Below, one piece after another: positions 63,305 to 64,000 of a stretch of 64,000 bases of DNA; the stretch's first letter is position 1; each line of letters opens with the position of its first letter. The position numbers and the translations under genes were made by a program. Below the pieces are notes generated by a model. That model saw only the letters and a program-made list of their open reading frames with translations. It was not told the DNA's origin and did not search any database. This stretch comes from Asaia lannensis NBRC 102526 (GTDB lineage: Bacteria > Pseudomonadota > Alphaproteobacteria > Acetobacterales > Acetobacteraceae). The DNA lies in contig NZ_JAMXQU010000001.1 in assembly GCF_024054035.1 (NCBI RefSeq), positions 1 to 64,000 on the forward strand, written 5' to 3'.

Positions 63305-64000
63305 ATGGCCGAACCGGCTCCCGTCGCGGCGCGCAGGTCCCGGACAGCCAGCACAACCCGTGCGCACCTATCTCAGTGCCGCTGGCAGGTGGCGCGTCGT
63401 TTTGCGTCCTGCTGTCTTCTCACTTTGGTGGCGTCGGTGACGGGCGTCGCACAGGCAGGGTGTCTTGACACGATACGTGCATCGGGGGTGCTGCGTGTCG
63501 GGAATGGGCTACTTGGCGCCCATCCCTCTCTCTGGCAAAGCCATGACCGGGTATATCACGGTATCGATGCCGACCTTCTGGACGTATTGACGCAACGCCT
63601 CGGCGTGGCGCGTTCAAAATTTATCATCACGGAGTGGCCGACCATGGTGCCCGGGCTCAAGGCGGAGCGCTGGGACATCGTTCTGAGCGACGTCAATATT
63701 ACCGAGGAACGGCGGATACGAGGGCATGTATTGTTCTCGACGCCTTATTTCATGCTCTATGACTATGTGATTGTGCTGGCGGATTCGCCAATCTGGTCTC
63801 TTGCCGATCTTAAGGGCAAGACGATTGCCTCTGTCATGGGGACCAGCGATTCAGCAACTGCGCACCACCTGGTGACTGATGGTGTGGCGGCCGATGTGGC
63901 CGATTTCGAGACGTTCGCCGATCCTTTCACGGCCCTGCGCAACCACCAGGTTGCGGCGGTGATCGTCGATCAGGGAACGCTTCATGCCCAGAAAGCGCAT
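63305..64000 (+). CDS. Amino-acid-type solute-binding protein (family 3), partial
   Basis: 232 codons in frame to the window end. A Tat-like or long signal region (Arg-rich residues 8-34, hydrophobic CCLLTLVASVTGVAQA about 36-51) precedes the mature domain, which has RASGVLRVGN, YHGIDADLLDVLTQRLG, WDIVLSDVNITEERR and DLKGKTIASVMGTSD, all typical of SBP_bac_3 proteins binding polar amino acids. It would supply an ABC importer encoded beyond the window. Begins directly after the PhyH stop (TGA-ATG). Confidence 0.88.
   Translation, partial: MAEPAPVAARRSRTASTTRAHLSQCRWQVARRFASCCLLTLVASVTGVAQAGCLDTIRASGVLRVGNGLLGAHPSLWQSHDRVYHGIDADLLDVLTQRLGVARSKFIITEWPTMVPGLKAERWDIVLSDVNITEERRIRGHVLFSTPYFMLYDYVIVLADSPIWSLADLKGKTIASVMGTSDSATAHHLVTDGVAADVADFETFADPFTALRNHQVAAVIVDQGTLHAQKAH

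Overview
The window is a high-GC alphaproteobacterial chromosome segment. Its gene content suggests an acetic acid bacterium (Acetobacteraceae, possibly Asaia-like): PoxB, several sugar porters, Hint_2 repeat proteins, the MesD/MesX methionine synthase pair and a full hut locus occur together. The genus is an inference; no rRNA or other phylogenetic marker lies in the window.

Layout. 1-4.5 kb: two Hint-domain surface-type proteins on the minus strand (one cut by the window edge) with almost identical Hint domains but different N-terminal halves, separated by tRNA-Thr(TGT) and a small unknown gene; the flanks are AT-rich. 4.5-14.7 kb: housekeeping genes (EAL phosphodiesterase, PitA phosphate transporter, sugar porter, type-3 asparaginase, Zur and the divergent ZnuABC-type zinc importer under a palindromic Zur box, a 41-residue membrane protein, a second sugar porter). 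14.7-22.2 kb: a translationally coupled five-gene unit SWIM zinc finger - DUF5691 - MoxR AAA ATPase - DUF5682 - VWA, the best candidate here for an uncharacterised system. 22.6-25.9 kb: accD, folC, galE.

26.2-34 kb is a reductive pyrimidine catabolism locus: PreT/PreA dihydropyrimidine dehydrogenase, hydantoinase-type dihydropyrimidinase, an M20 carbamoylase, an NCS1 nucleobase transporter and a RutR-like TetR regulator, with a RutR-type palindrome (TGACCA-N2-TGGTCA) between hydA and the transporter. 34.3-42.8 kb: Asp/Glu racemase, membrane metallophosphoesterase, PurU, MesD/MesX with a LysR regulator and a 47-bp dyad, and PoxB.

43-49 kb is an accessory stretch with lower-GC patches: a DUF4186 gene, two truncated IS5-like remnants whose terminal repeats I can match, small membrane-protein genes, a decayed IS630-family element with recognisable ends, and a DUF3883 nuclease-like protein.

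49-64 kb is an extended histidine utilisation region: hutG, hutF / hutI, hutC, hutU, hutH, then an FMN alpha-hydroxyacid dehydrogenase fused to the end of the operon by an ATGA overlap; on the other strand a HisC-like aminotransferase, a GlcD-like FAD oxidase, HutD and an isopenicillin-N-synthase-like dioxygenase; and divergently a PhyH-type dioxygenase and a family-3 solute-binding protein running off the end. Four HutC-like palindromes tie these operons together. My inference is that imidazole-lactate/imidazole-pyruvate or modified histidines are funnelled into the hut pathway. No CRISPR array, rRNA or prophage was seen.
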